Below, in pieces: positions 50,239 through 60,647 of a stretch of 64,000 nucleotides of DNA. The notes under the pieces were generated by a model. It had not been told where the DNA came from and made no database searches. It was given only the letters and a program-made list of their open reading frames with translations. Numbering within the stretch: position 1 is the first letter of the stretch; every line of letters starts with the position of its first letter. Source of the stretch: Hyaloscypha bicolor E (Eukaryota; Ascomycota; Leotiomycetes; Helotiales; Hyaloscyphaceae). A program made the position numbers and the translations under genes. The stretch spans positions 1,041,389-1,105,388 of the forward strand of contig NW_020194667.1 of assembly GCF_002865645.1 (NCBI RefSeq), in the 5' to 3' direction.

Positions 50239-51873
50239 CTACTTATTAATAGTAATAGTAGGAATTATGGTAGTAGTAGCTTTTTTAATTACTAAGTAAA
50301 CCTCACATAGCTTGGAACTAGCTGAGTAGGCAGTGCTTAAGTAATTAGAGCATTTAGTAGTCACATAGGGGCATTTTTTACCCTTCTTCTTACAGATAGA
50401 GCAAAAATGGTTCTCAGTCACGTGACCCTCACTATATAGTAAGCACTTAGGTTCCTTTTTACAAATAGAATCTAAGTGCCCGTACCCTATACACCTAGTG
50501 CACTATATAGTACTAGAAATAGTATGGTATTTTACTATTTTAGCAGAGATCCCGGCTATAAGGAGTCTATTTTTAATAGCTCTATTAGCTTGAATCTCGG
50601 TAGGGAATACTACTACTACTAAACCGGCTCGCTAGAGGCCTGAGTCTCTTTTCTCCTTAGAAGTAGCCTAATAGGACTGGCTAATAAGCTCTAGTCCCTT
50701 ATTAAAGGTCTTGATTTCTTCTAGGACTAAGTCCATTCCTTCGGGTATATTAAACTCACGAATAGGTAGACTATAGATAATAACTTTATACCAAGGTTCT
50801 CCTTTTTATATGCTTATAACTAAGGGAAGCACTTCCTTTATAATAGCTTGATTTTGAACCAGAAAGTCAGAGTTGAATTCGGGAGTAGTATTAACTATAA
50901 TATTATCCTTCGAGGAAAGAGAAACCATAGAGATTACTAGTCCCTTAATTCCCTTAGAGCAGAAAGCAGTATTAAGCAAATTACGAGTTGAAATAGGAGA
51001 GAACGAGCTAGCCTGCTTTATATGAGCTAGTAGGAAAGTGCATTTCCTAGAGAGGGCTATAGATCTGGTATTATAAGCACCAGAACCACTAGTGTCACGT
51101 GCACTGGGTGGTTTATTAGTGCCACGAGCACTACTGCCACTAGTAAGTATACTAGGGCCTTTTCCTCCCTGATTTTTAGACTTAGTATATAATACTAAAG
51201 TCTAGTCCTTTTCCGAGTATAATTCCGAGTATGTTTATGGTTCTTGAGTAGCGATTTTAGCCCAAGTAGGCTTTTCGGAGGTAGTTTTAGCTTGAGTAGC
51301 TAGCTTGGCTTGAGTTCTTGACTAAATTTCGATCCGTTTAGTGGCATTTTCGAGGTTCGCTATCTGTAAAGCTAGTAAAGTACTAGTATGGCGGATACGG
51401 CCGAATTCTGTGTATTCCCTGAAGATTTCTACTAAATCTAGTAGTCGAGATTACTAGTCATGTAACGGGGTAATAGTAATGGCTTTGACTATTAAGTCCC
51501 GGGCTTGACGAATTAGTAATTTAGCTTTATTCGAAGCTTGATTTTGGTATTAGTAGTAGTTTCCGTGGTTTTGGTATTCCTTATTAATATTGCTATTAAT
51601 ATCGCTCGCACTAGGGCCACGCTTTAGCCCGTTCTGGAGGCGGCTCAGTCGAGCCGCACTAGCTAAATTAGGCTAAGAAAAAGGGGCTGCGAGTTCGTCT
51701 GAAGAGATGGGATTTATAGCTAAATCGAATGCGAATTGAGCTCCCTGGCTAAACCGGGCTAGTAGGGAGCTAGTGGGTAGCTCTAGTTCCTCGCTAGGGC
51801 CCTCTGGAAGCTCTCCGAGCTCTTGAAAGTTAATGGGAGGGGGGCTGGAGCCCGGGGGGTCAGGGGGGGCCAT
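50239..51873 (-). pseudogene. LINE-E ORF1, gag-like zinc-knuckle protein
   Basis: It begins MAPPDPPGSSPPPINF at 51873. After about 65 residues the first RIP stop (CAG to TAG, after AAPFS) appears; about ten stops are scattered through the 545 codons. The C-terminus holds an intact first knuckle CTRCIGYGHLDSIC (50502-50461). A second has one Cys changed (CLLYSEGHVTENHFC), and CSICKKKGKKCPY follows. In this family ORF1 binds the template RNA. It ends five bases before the ORF2 frame, suggesting coupled translation or reinitiation. Confidence 0.9.
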
Positions 51874-52007
51874 TTAGCCTGTTCTAGCTCTACTTATAGT
51901 AGGTTCTAGAGCCTGGGGCCAAAGGGCTGAGGTGTATTGAGTGAGTTCTAAAGGTGGGTGAAGTGTGGGTGTGAAAGTAAGGGGGGTAGAAAACCAGAAA
52001 AAAGTTG

Positions 52008-52020
52008 ACTTCCCCTATAT
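52008..52020 (+). repeat. Target-site duplication of LINE-E, right copy
   Basis: ACTTCCCCTATAT, directly after the LINE-E 5' end, followed by resumed LINE-D coding sequence. Confidence 0.92.
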
Positions 52021-52539
52021 TAGGTAATCCCGAATTAGTAAAAACCTCCTTTGCTTTCCTAGGGGTCCAAATCAATAAAGTTAAGAAACAAGAGTATAGA
52101 CTACTTTTAGAATCTTATACTAAACCGAAAACCTAGCTAGAATTATATAGTAATATATATCCGTAGAAAGTATCCAAGAAAATACAGCTACCTTTAGGAA
52201 CTTTAAGGCTACTAGCTAGTGCCTTCTTCTAATTAAAGCTAGGCCACGGATATATAAAGTCCTATTTATATAGGCTAAAAATAGCGTCTAATAATAAATG
52301 CAAATATAGGAAGACTAAGAATACAAAGCACCTCCTTTTATATTGCGAGCTATATAAGGAGGAACGAATTAGACTATTTAGTCTATTTAAGGGTAGCTTG
52401 GAGGCTAGTGCTTTTAACCTACGAGTTCTATTATATATAGAGATTAGTATACCGAATATACTAGTATTCTTAAAAGAGACTAGTATATATATAAGAAAAT
52501 GGCATATGGACCAAAGCGTGAAAGTAGAAGAAGTGGAAA

Positions 52540-52664
52540 TAGGGGTAGAAATAGGGGAGGAAATAGGGGAGGAAATAGGAGAGGAAATAGGGGAGGAAAT
52601 AGGGGAGGAAATAGGGGAGGAAATAGGGGAGGAAATAGGAGTAGAAATAGGGGAGAGGGAATAG
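52540..52664 (+). repeat. 12-bp minisatellite at LINE-D ORF2 end
   Basis: About ten GGGGAGGAAATA-type units form the longest such array in the window. The array is open in three frames: the coding one gives EEIG, another gives NRGG on the same strand, and the reverse strand gives FLPY repeats. Confidence 0.88.
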
Positions 52665-52886
52665 GGGAAAAGGGGAATAGAGAATAGGAGAGGATTTGCG
52701 ATTTATACTCATTTTCTTTATTTCCTTAAGTTTTTATTCTAGGGATACGTCCCTAACTATTTATTACACCTATATTGGATTTTGGGCCTATATATTAGCT
52801 ACTGAGATATATACTAGCTAGCTAGCCATACTATATAGTTCTAAACTAATAAAGTATATTAAAAGGAAAAAAAATTATATATATAA

Positions 52887-52895
52887 AAAATTACC
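52887..52895 (+). repeat. Target-site duplication of LINE-D, right copy
   Basis: AAAATTACC, matching 42869-42877, directly after the LINE-D tail. Confidence 0.8.
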
Positions 52896-53312
52896 TAGTA
52901 ATAGAGAGCTATTATAGAGAGTAGTAGGTAAGATATTCTCTCTTAATATAGTTAATATACTATTAGGGTCTTCTGGATAAATTATATTATAGAAATTAAT
53001 TAGCTATATTTTTAGTATACCTAAACTTAAGTCTATAATTAAGTAATTAGGATTACTTAGTGAGTTTGAGGCTAGACTAGCTTATAGTTTATAAGCTATA
53101 TAAAATAGGGTTCTAGGCCTCAGGGTACTATAATTCGGGAGTATTTGAAAATAGCTAGAATATATAATAGAATAATATTCTCGATTATTATTCCCTACTA
53201 TTACCCAAGGCTCCTGAATTACTAGGACTTTAATATCTAGTTCTATAGCTATTTACAAGACGTTTTTAGTAATAGAGCTATTATAATTCATATTAACTTA
53301 TAGTACTTTAAT
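52896..53312 (-). pseudogene. LINE-C/F ORF2, endonuclease N-terminal part
   Basis: Minus-strand frame from the ORF2 start to SSLLLG. It includes IELDIKVLVIQEPWVI and LIIDLSLGILKI-like segments, with stops at former Gln codons. It continues at 42868 after removal of LINE-D. Confidence 0.85.
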
Positions 53313-53316
53313 ATAG

Positions 53317-54950
53317 CTACTCATTAATAGTAATAGTAGGAATTATAGTAGTAGTAGCTTTTTTAATTACTAAGTAAACCTTATATAGCTTAGAACTAGC
53401 TAAGTGAGTAGTACTTAAGTAATTAGAGCATTTAATAGTCACGTGGGGGCATTTTTTACTCTTCTTCTTATAGATAAAGCAAAAATGGTTCTCAGTCACG
53501 TGACCCTTACTATATAGTAAGTACTTAGGTTCCTTTTTGCAAATAGAATCTAAGTACCCGTATCCTATATACCTAGTATACTATATAGTACTAGAAATAG
53601 TATAGTATTTTACTACTTTAGCAGAGATCCCGGCTATAAGAAGTCTATTTTTAATAGCTCTATTAGCTTGAATCTTAATAGGAAATACTACTACTACTAA
53701 ACCGGCTCGCTAGAGGCCTGAGTCTCTTTTCTCCTTAGAAGTAGCCTAATAGGACTGGCTAATAAGCTCTAGCCCTTATTAAAGGTCTTGATTTCTTCTA
53801 GGACTAAGTCCATTCCTTCGGGTATATTAAACTCACGAATAGGTAGACTATAGATAATAACTTTATATTAAGGTTCTCCTTTTTATATACTTATAACTAA
53901 GGGAAGTACCCCCTTTATAATAGCTTGATTTTGAACCAGAAAGTCAGAGTTGAATTCGGGAGTAGTATTAACTATAATATTACCTTTTAAGGAAAGAGAA
54001 ACCATAGAGATTACTAGTTCCTTAATTTCCTTAGAGCAGAAAGCAGTATTAAGCAAATTGCGAGTTGAAATAGCAGAGAACGAGCTAGCCTGCTCTATAT
54101 AAGCTAGTAGGAAGGTGCATTTCCTAGAGAGGGCTATAGATCTGGTATTACGAGTACCAGAACCACTAGTATCACGTATACTAGGTGGTTTATTAGTGCC
54201 ACGAGTACTATTACTACTAGTAAGTATACTAGAGCCTTTTCCTCCCTGATTTTTAGACTTAGTATGTAATACTAAAGTCTAGTCCTTTTCCGAGTATGAT
54301 TCCGAGTATATTTATAGTTCTTGAGTAGCGATTTTAGCCCAAGTAGGCTTTTCAGAGGTAGTTTTAGCTTAAGTAGCTAGCTTGGCTTGAGTTCTTAACT
54401 GAATTTCGATCCGTTTAGTAGTATTTTCGAGGTTTGCTACCTATAAAGCTAGTAAAGTACTAGTATGGCGGATACGGCCAAATTCTGTATATTCCCTAAA
54501 GATTTCTACTAAATCTAGTAGTCGAGATTACTAGTCATATAATAGGGTAATAGTAATAGCTTTGACTATTAAGTCCCGGGCTTAATGAATTAGTAATTTA
54601 GCTTTATTTAAAGCTTGATTTTGGTATTAGTAGTAGTTTCCGTGGTTTTAGTATTCCTTATTAATATTACTATTAATATTGCTCGTACTAGGGCCACGCT
54701 TTAGCCCGTTCTAGAGGCGGCTCAGTCGAGCCGTACTAGCTGAATTAGGCTAAGGAAAAGGGGCTGTGAGTTCGTCTAAAGAGATGGGATTTATAGCTAA
54801 ATCGAATGCGAATTGAGCTCCCTGGCTAAACCGGGCTAGTAGGGAGCTAGTGGGTAGCTCTAGTTCCTTGCTAGGGCCTTCTGGAAGCTCTCCGAGCTCT
54901 TGAAAGTTAATGAGAGAGGGGCTGGAGCCCGGGGGGTCAGGGGGGGCCAT
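53317..54950 (-). pseudogene. LINE-C/F ORF1, gag-like zinc-knuckle protein
   Basis: Starts MAPPDPPGSSPSLINF at 54950 and ends at the natural stop at 53317. The first knuckle is degraded (YTRYIGYGYLDSICKK-like). The next finger keeps NHFCFIYKKKSKKCPH. RIP stops are more frequent than in LINE-E. Confidence 0.86.
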
Positions 54951-55092
54951 TTAGCCTGTTCTAGCTCTACTTATAGTAGGTTCTAGAGCCTGGGGCCAAA
55001 GGGCTAAGGTGTATTGAGTAAGTTCTGAAGGTGGGTGAAGTATAGGTGTGAAAGTAAGGGGAGTAAAAAAAAACCGGAAAAAAGTTGTCTTA

Positions 55093-55106
55093 TATTTAGT
55101 ATATAT
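55093..55106 (+). repeat. Target-site duplication of LINE-C/F, right copy
   Basis: TATTTAGTATATAT, identical to 39045-39058. Confidence 0.9.
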
Positions 55107-56230
55107 CTAGTACCTAATTCCTTAAAATTATAATTTATCTTATTCTAATAAGGTCTAAATAATTTCATTTAGGTTTAGTAGAATTATTTTTACTATATAG
55201 CTTTATTTAAATAGGTTTTGGCTAGAAAAAAAAGAAATATATAATATAATTAAGATAAAGCGGAATTTAGTATCTTGGTATTTATATATCCTGGAATTTC
55301 TTTATTTTTCCTTTAATTCTATATTCCTATATATTAATTAATTATAATAATATATAAGAATTATTATAGAAATACTAGCTAATAGTTAGTTTAATAGGTT
55401 TTTTAAAACTATTATCTATAATACGAATTATATAAATATTGAAAAGGTATTACTAGGATATAAAAACTTATAGTAAATAGTCAGGATTCTGCTTAATAAT
55501 AGTATATATAATACTAATATAGAGATATCTGATTTACTCTAGTATATCTATAGCTAATATCCTATATTATTTGAATTAGTACTTCTAAGATCTGAATAAG
55601 AGAGCCTCTGGAACTAGCTTGAATCTCTTATTAAGGATAATAAAATTCCTTTAATTAGTACTACCAGGTATCGGAATCTAGTAGCTATAGGCTATATTAG
55701 TATTATATTTGCTTATAGATTATTGAGATTACTAGTAAAATTCTCGGATCTTAATAAGGATTTCAAGTTTTTAGAAATACTCCGGAAAGCATATTCTTCT
55801 AAGTATAAGTTAAAGAATATTTATAAATTTAGTAAGAAATAGCTTCTCTGGGTTAAGAAATTAGCCTTTATTAATAGGTATATACGTAATATACTAATAG
55901 ATTTCCCTAGATTAGCCTTAAAATACCCTTTCAAGCTACTACTATAGCCTTATCCAAAGTTATATACTTTAGTAAAGCATAACTTCAGGAGTAAAGTTTA
56001 GCTCTTATTTCTTAATTCCTATTAGTATTACTTAATTCCTAAAGATTCTTAGTTCTATTTTTATTATTTTACTAATTAGGGAACTTAGTAAAATATAGGC
56101 TAAGAAAAGATTTTCTTATTAGGTCTCTAGGCTAATAATTCCTTATACTAATATCTTGGCTTTAATTCTTGGTTTTCCGATTAGATATATCTATAGATAG
56201 TCTAGGCTACTCTTTTTTAGTATCTAAAGG
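55107..56230 (+). pseudogene. X2 Tnp2-like transposase relic, C-terminal part
   Basis: The frame resumes with YNTNYINIEKVLLGYKNL and continues through TTRYRNLVAIGYI, ILRKAYSSKYKLKNI, LIDFPRLALKYPFKLLLQP, LYTLVKHNFRSKV, IPKDSQFYFYYFTNQGT and KIFLLGLQANNSLYQYLGF. These blocks, in this order, are those of the C-terminal half of the large transposase-like protein. Stops are mainly TAG/TAA. The inverted copy X3 carries the same region at about 62830-63900. Confidence 0.6.
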
Positions 56231-58393
56231 CCTTTAGTAAGTAGTTTCAGGACAGAATATATATTTCTTAACTGCTTTTAATCTAGCTTTAAGTTCCCCT
56301 ATTTTATATAACTTTTATATTCCGAGCCTATTCCTAATATTATTTTTAGATACTAATACTATTTCTAAAACCTTATAGCCTTATTTCCTCGATCCGGTTA
56401 GTATTCTATTCTAGAGAGCTTTAGTTCTAGCTTTCTATAATAATAGAAAATGCTATTATTTAATAGATATCTGAGTTAGTAGCTCGTAACTTCTATAAGT
56501 TACTCGTGACTTTTCTTATAACTTTCTTATTAGTCTAATACTATTTCTTTTCTAGAGCGGAAATCTATATTCTATATAATCTTATAGTCTATTCTAGGCC
56601 TTAGTTTTACGGGATTTATATATAATTCTATAATATTTCTATAATATTATTAACTTATATTAGATTCTTGAAGTCAGGGATCTAAAGTAGCTAATATAGG
56701 CCAAGACTTTAGGTATTTAGATAGATATTTATATATCTTTTATACTAAAATTACAGAATTTGATTTTTCTATTAGCTAAATCCGGCCTAAACTACTAGAT
56801 AGTCAGGTATTAGTTAGGAAAGTCTCCGGCAGATAATATTTCCTAATAAATATTAATTCTCTTAGCTAAAACAGGAATATATGGCCTTTTTTTTATCTTT
56901 ATAGAATTTGTTTTTGGCTATATAATATTTTATCTACTTTCTTACTATTTATTTTAGATAATTATCTACTTTTCTCTTACTTTTTCTAGTATTACCTACT
57001 AGATATAGATAATAGATTTTTATATATACCTATTTGAGTTTATTACCAGAATTCTACTACTTATAATTTCCTTATCTTGGTATCTTATAAATATCTTGGC
57101 TATATCTTGGCTATATTTTAGTACCGGTTTTTAAAAGTAAATAATATAAGAATACTTCGAAAACAGAAGAAAGTCACCTAAATAGGGCTTAAAGCTAGCT
57201 AAGTAAGCCTAGCTATTACTTGACTGCGGCTTAAAATTACCTGAGTAAGGCTTAAAAGTTATGTTTTATATTCTTATTAGTAGTGCCTTGCCTTTTTTAA
57301 ATATGAGGTTTTTTAGAAATCTTATAATATTAAATAAACTTAAACTTTAAGTAGAGATTTCTCTATTACTTTTTTATACTTTTTTATAAGAATTAGATTA
57401 CTAGAAAGCTAGAGATTATAGCTATTAAATATACTTTTCTAAAAGTTATAAAGATATCTATAGCTTGAGATATTTAATTTTAATTATTTCTTATTAGATT
57501 TCTTAGTAAAATACTTTACTTTTAATATAATAGTTTTAAAGTAGTATAAAATCTAATTATTTCTAGTAATATTTTCTTATATAAAAGTAGCTTATCCGGG
57601 CATTTTCGGGGCTAAAATAGTAGTAATTTTAGAATTCTGGCTAATATAATACTAATTCTAGTATATCTAAATATTAAGTTATCTTCTTCCGAGGTAATTA
57701 TATTAAGTATTCTAATAGAATAAAATAGATTAAAGAAATCTATTTATATAAGTACTTCTAGCTATATCCTATTAGCTATTGTCTTTTTGCTCTAGTAAGG
57801 CCTATATGCCTTATAGAAAAGAGAGATAAGATATTAGATTTACCTCTAGTAAAAAAGTATAGTAGTAATATCTTAATTAGTTTACCCTTAATTAAGCCCA
57901 AGAAACTCTATATTATTAATATAGGAAATATATAAGAGGATTTAGTACTAGTAAACTAGTTAATTTAGTTTTTGGAATTTTTTATAGTATTATATTTGTA
58001 TTAATAGTAGTATTATAGCAGGTAGTATATTATCTGGATTTTATATTTATTTAAAGTAATAATAATATTAGCTTTATAAAGTTTTTAGTATATCTTTAGT
58101 ATATTAAAGTAGATATTAATTATATTCTGTCCTATATAGTAAAAACCTATAATTATATAAGTAAATTATATATAAAGCTAAACCCAAGTATGCTTTTTGA
58201 GGGTAATATATTAGAACTAGTAGGTACTATAAGAACCGAATTTGACTCGGAAACTGAATTTTTAGTAGAAACCAAAAATTTAGTTCCCTATTTGTTCTGC
58301 CTTAATATATAGTAATTCCTCCGAATTTTTTTTTGAGAACTATATTAAGGTTCTATTACGGAGTCTATATCCGGAAGTCACGTACTAAGGTAA
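56231..58393 (+). other. X2 element, downstream part
   Basis: AT-rich sequence shared with X3 (60648-62830, inverted) and, for 57260-57560, with X1 (4310-4640) and 59980-60300. A frame at about 57650-58270 is readable with moderate stops (ILSILIEQNRLKKSIYIS, KREIRYQIYL) and could be a second gene of the element. No family was recognised. Confidence 0.45.
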
Positions 58394-60314
58394 TAAATAT
58401 TTCTATTTCTAAATCGAGTTTTCTTAGTTTTTTATTTCTCTAGTATATGTTTCTATAAGTAATATTCGGGTTTCTTATATATAAAATATAACTTCGGAAT
58501 ATAATTATTATAATTATAGGGCTTATAATAGTTATTACGGGTTCTGAAGTTATAGCTAGATTTATATTAATAATTTCCGGAGAAATAATAGCTTAGAAAG
58601 TTCTAAAAATAATATTATTAATTAGTAAAGAAGATTTCGGAATTAGCTTATTATTTACTTTTATATATAGTAATAAATAACTAGAGCTTATTAATAAGTT
58701 AATTGAGATTTATAAGAAGATCTGAGATTATATATTTATATATTTAAAAGCCTTAATAAAAAGTAATAATTTTATTATAAAGGAATTCGGTATTTTATAA
58801 ATTAGATATAAAACTATATTATAATTAATATAATTTATTAATTAGTAATTAAATAGTCTTAAATATTATCTTTTCCGGGAATTTAGTTATTATAGAAATT
58901 AATATAATAGTATTTTACTTATCTAAATTTTAATATTTGAATTTAGGGCTTTTAAAAAAGCTATAAATATTAATATAAGCTTTTTTATATATATATTAAA
59001 AGAGCTAGTTATTATAGAAGTAGTCTTAAGCTAATTTCTTTAGTATAATAAGAAAAGCTCGTATTAGTACTTCTTATAAAAGCTTTATATATTAGTAAAT
59101 ATTAAGGAAAATAATAAATTTATAATTAAAATTATTATTAGATCTTTATACTTTTACTTTTTAATATAGATTTTAGTAATTTCTCTAATAAATCTTATAA
59201 TTAAAGGAAATTAGAGATTATTTAAATATAGTTATAATAGTAATAATAGTAATAGAAATATATTATTTATTTCTAAAGCTTTTATACTAATATATAAATC
59301 TAATAAAAATATAAAATATAATAATAGAAATAATAATAATAGAAATAATAATAAAAGAAATAATAATATAGAAATATTAAAAATAATAAGTTCTAGATAT
59401 TTATTTTTTATAAGAATAATAAAGCCTAATAGAATTAGTTTCTTAATAAGATTTAGTCTAGCTACTAATATATTTTTATTTAATTATATATATTATATAT
59501 TTTCTTTTATAATAATATATAGAATATTTATAATAGTATTAGTACTATTATTTTATTATATAAATATATTATTATACTAAAGAGTCTTATATAAGTATAA
59601 TATTTCCGAGAGTTCAAATTTATTAAAGTTCTTTTAATAAATAAAGTTCTTAAAATTATATCTAAATAGTTCTTAGAGATTATTATTAATTATTTTATAA
59701 AAAATATATTAAAATAGCTTAATATCTAACTAGGTATGAGATCTTATTATTTTCCTCTTTAGATATTTTAGTAAGAAGCTAGAAAGTCTTAATATATATA
59801 TATATTTATAAATATTTTCTTATTTTAGTATAAAACAGGAGTTTTTTTAGTTTCTAAAATAAGAGAAAGTCACGTTTTATTAAGTTTCTGGCCTAAATAA
59901 GATAGTTAAAAATAGAAATAAATAACTAAAATTACTTAAATAAGGCTTAAAAATCACGTTTTTGTCTTATTAGTTAAACCTTACTATTTCTGGATATAAA
60001 GCTAGTTAGAAATCTTATAATACTAAAGGTATTAAAACTAAGAAGCTATATTACTCTTATAAATATTATAAATAGATTATAATAAGTTAACCTAAATTAC
60101 TAGAAAGCTATAAACTTTAGTTTTTAAATATACTAAAAATTAGCTTATAAATATATCTATTACTTGAGATATTTCTATTACTATATTACTTATTATATTT
60201 CTTAGTATTTTGCTTTATTTTTTTATAGTATTTTAAAAGTAGTAATAAACGTTTACTAACTAGATTTTTATAGAATAACCGAATAATATATTATTCTATT
60301 CTATAAAAACAATT
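58394..60314 (+). other. AT-rich spacer with a further X-type relic
   Basis: 59740-60313 is closely similar to X1 4120-4680 in the same orientation, so it is a fourth, partial X copy. Between about 58680 and 59680 a frame is readable with few stops (KLIEIYKKI, FREFSYYRNQYNSILL, YNSNNSNRN and GNNNN-type Asn runs). I could not assign it. The spacer ends at the LINE-G tail. Confidence 0.4.
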
Positions 60315-60647
60315 ATTATTTTTTTAATTATTTTTAATATATTTTATTAGTTTAGAACTATATAATATGGCTAGCTAAGCTAGTATAAGTCTCAAAAGTT
60401 TATATATAGAAATAATTTCTAATATAGGTAGTAAATAGTTAGAAATATATTCCGGAAATAAAAACTTAAGGAAATAAAGAAAAATAAGTATAAATTATAA
60501 TTTCTTTCCTTATTTCTATTTCTCTTTTTCTTTTTTCTCTATTTTTTCTCTCCTATTTCCTCTCCTATTTCTTTTCCTATTTCTACTTCTTTTACTTCTA
60601 TACTTCTCTTAATATGCCATTTTCTTATATATATACTAGTTTCTTTT
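60315..60647 (-). mobile_element. LINE-G, 3' tail only
   Basis: About 330 bp of the minus-strand LINE 3' end: T-rich tail, 3' UTR (with the conserved TTATTAGTTTAGAACTATAT), minisatellite remnants at about 60540-60600 and the start of the LKETS region. It is strongly 5'-truncated and RIP-mutated. Its 5' side abuts the inner edge of the X3 arm at 60648. No target-site duplication was found. Confidence 0.85.

Larger units (their letters stand above)
46050..52007 (-). mobile_element. LINE-E, full-length and least mutated Tad1-type element
   Basis: This 5.96-kb element lies inside LINE-D. The minus-strand 5' end is CAACTTTTTTC at 52007 and the 3' poly-A is the T-run at 46051-46064. A perfect 13-bp target duplication flanks it. 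It keeps the longest open stretches of any copy (315, 217 and 130 codons) and many CpA/TpG dinucleotides, which agrees with its being the youngest insertion in the nest. Confidence 0.95.
42878..52664 (+). pseudogene. LINE-D ORF2, N-terminally truncated, split by LINE-E
   Basis: It reads from ARELQASLAQNSPSN in the endonuclease through LLGDFNIYHP and LDLSF. The RT box FYLDDIILTT is near 44690 with both Asp present. RNase H shows IYIDGSQTQKGIG near 45625, NRELEGV, YIDN and IELIWVPGY. It is broken at 46049 by LINE-E and resumes at 52021 with RNase H end sequences. The C-terminal finger and the minisatellite of EEIG units (52540-52664) follow. The open stretch 52398-52664 is its true C-terminus. 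RIP stops are frequent in the first part. Confidence 0.87.
42878..52886 (+). mobile_element. LINE-D, 5'-truncated Tad1-type element interrupted by LINE-E
   Basis: The first part is 42878-46049 and the second is 52021-52886. It begins inside the endonuclease domain, so it is 5'-truncated, a usual outcome of target-primed reverse transcription. It ends with the LINE 3' UTR and an A-rich tail. Compared with LINE-A, B, C/F and E it carries transversion differences (for example FKFYLDDIIL versus FRSYLDNISL), so it represents a separate subfamily. Confidence 0.9.
52896..55087 (-). mobile_element. LINE-C/F, 5' half
   Basis: The minus-strand LINE from its 5' end (AACTTTTTTCCGG at 55087) down to the endonuclease motif SLLLG, where it is cut by LINE-D. 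It joins in sequence to 42868. Five extra bases (55088-55092) lie between the LINE 5' end and the target duplication and could be untemplated. Confidence 0.9.

Noticed and set aside
39059..55087. LINE-C (3' half) and LINE-F (5' half) as two independent truncated elements
   Set aside because: They break at the same codon, share a duplication across LINE-D, and together give one full-length LINE with a 14-bp outer duplication.
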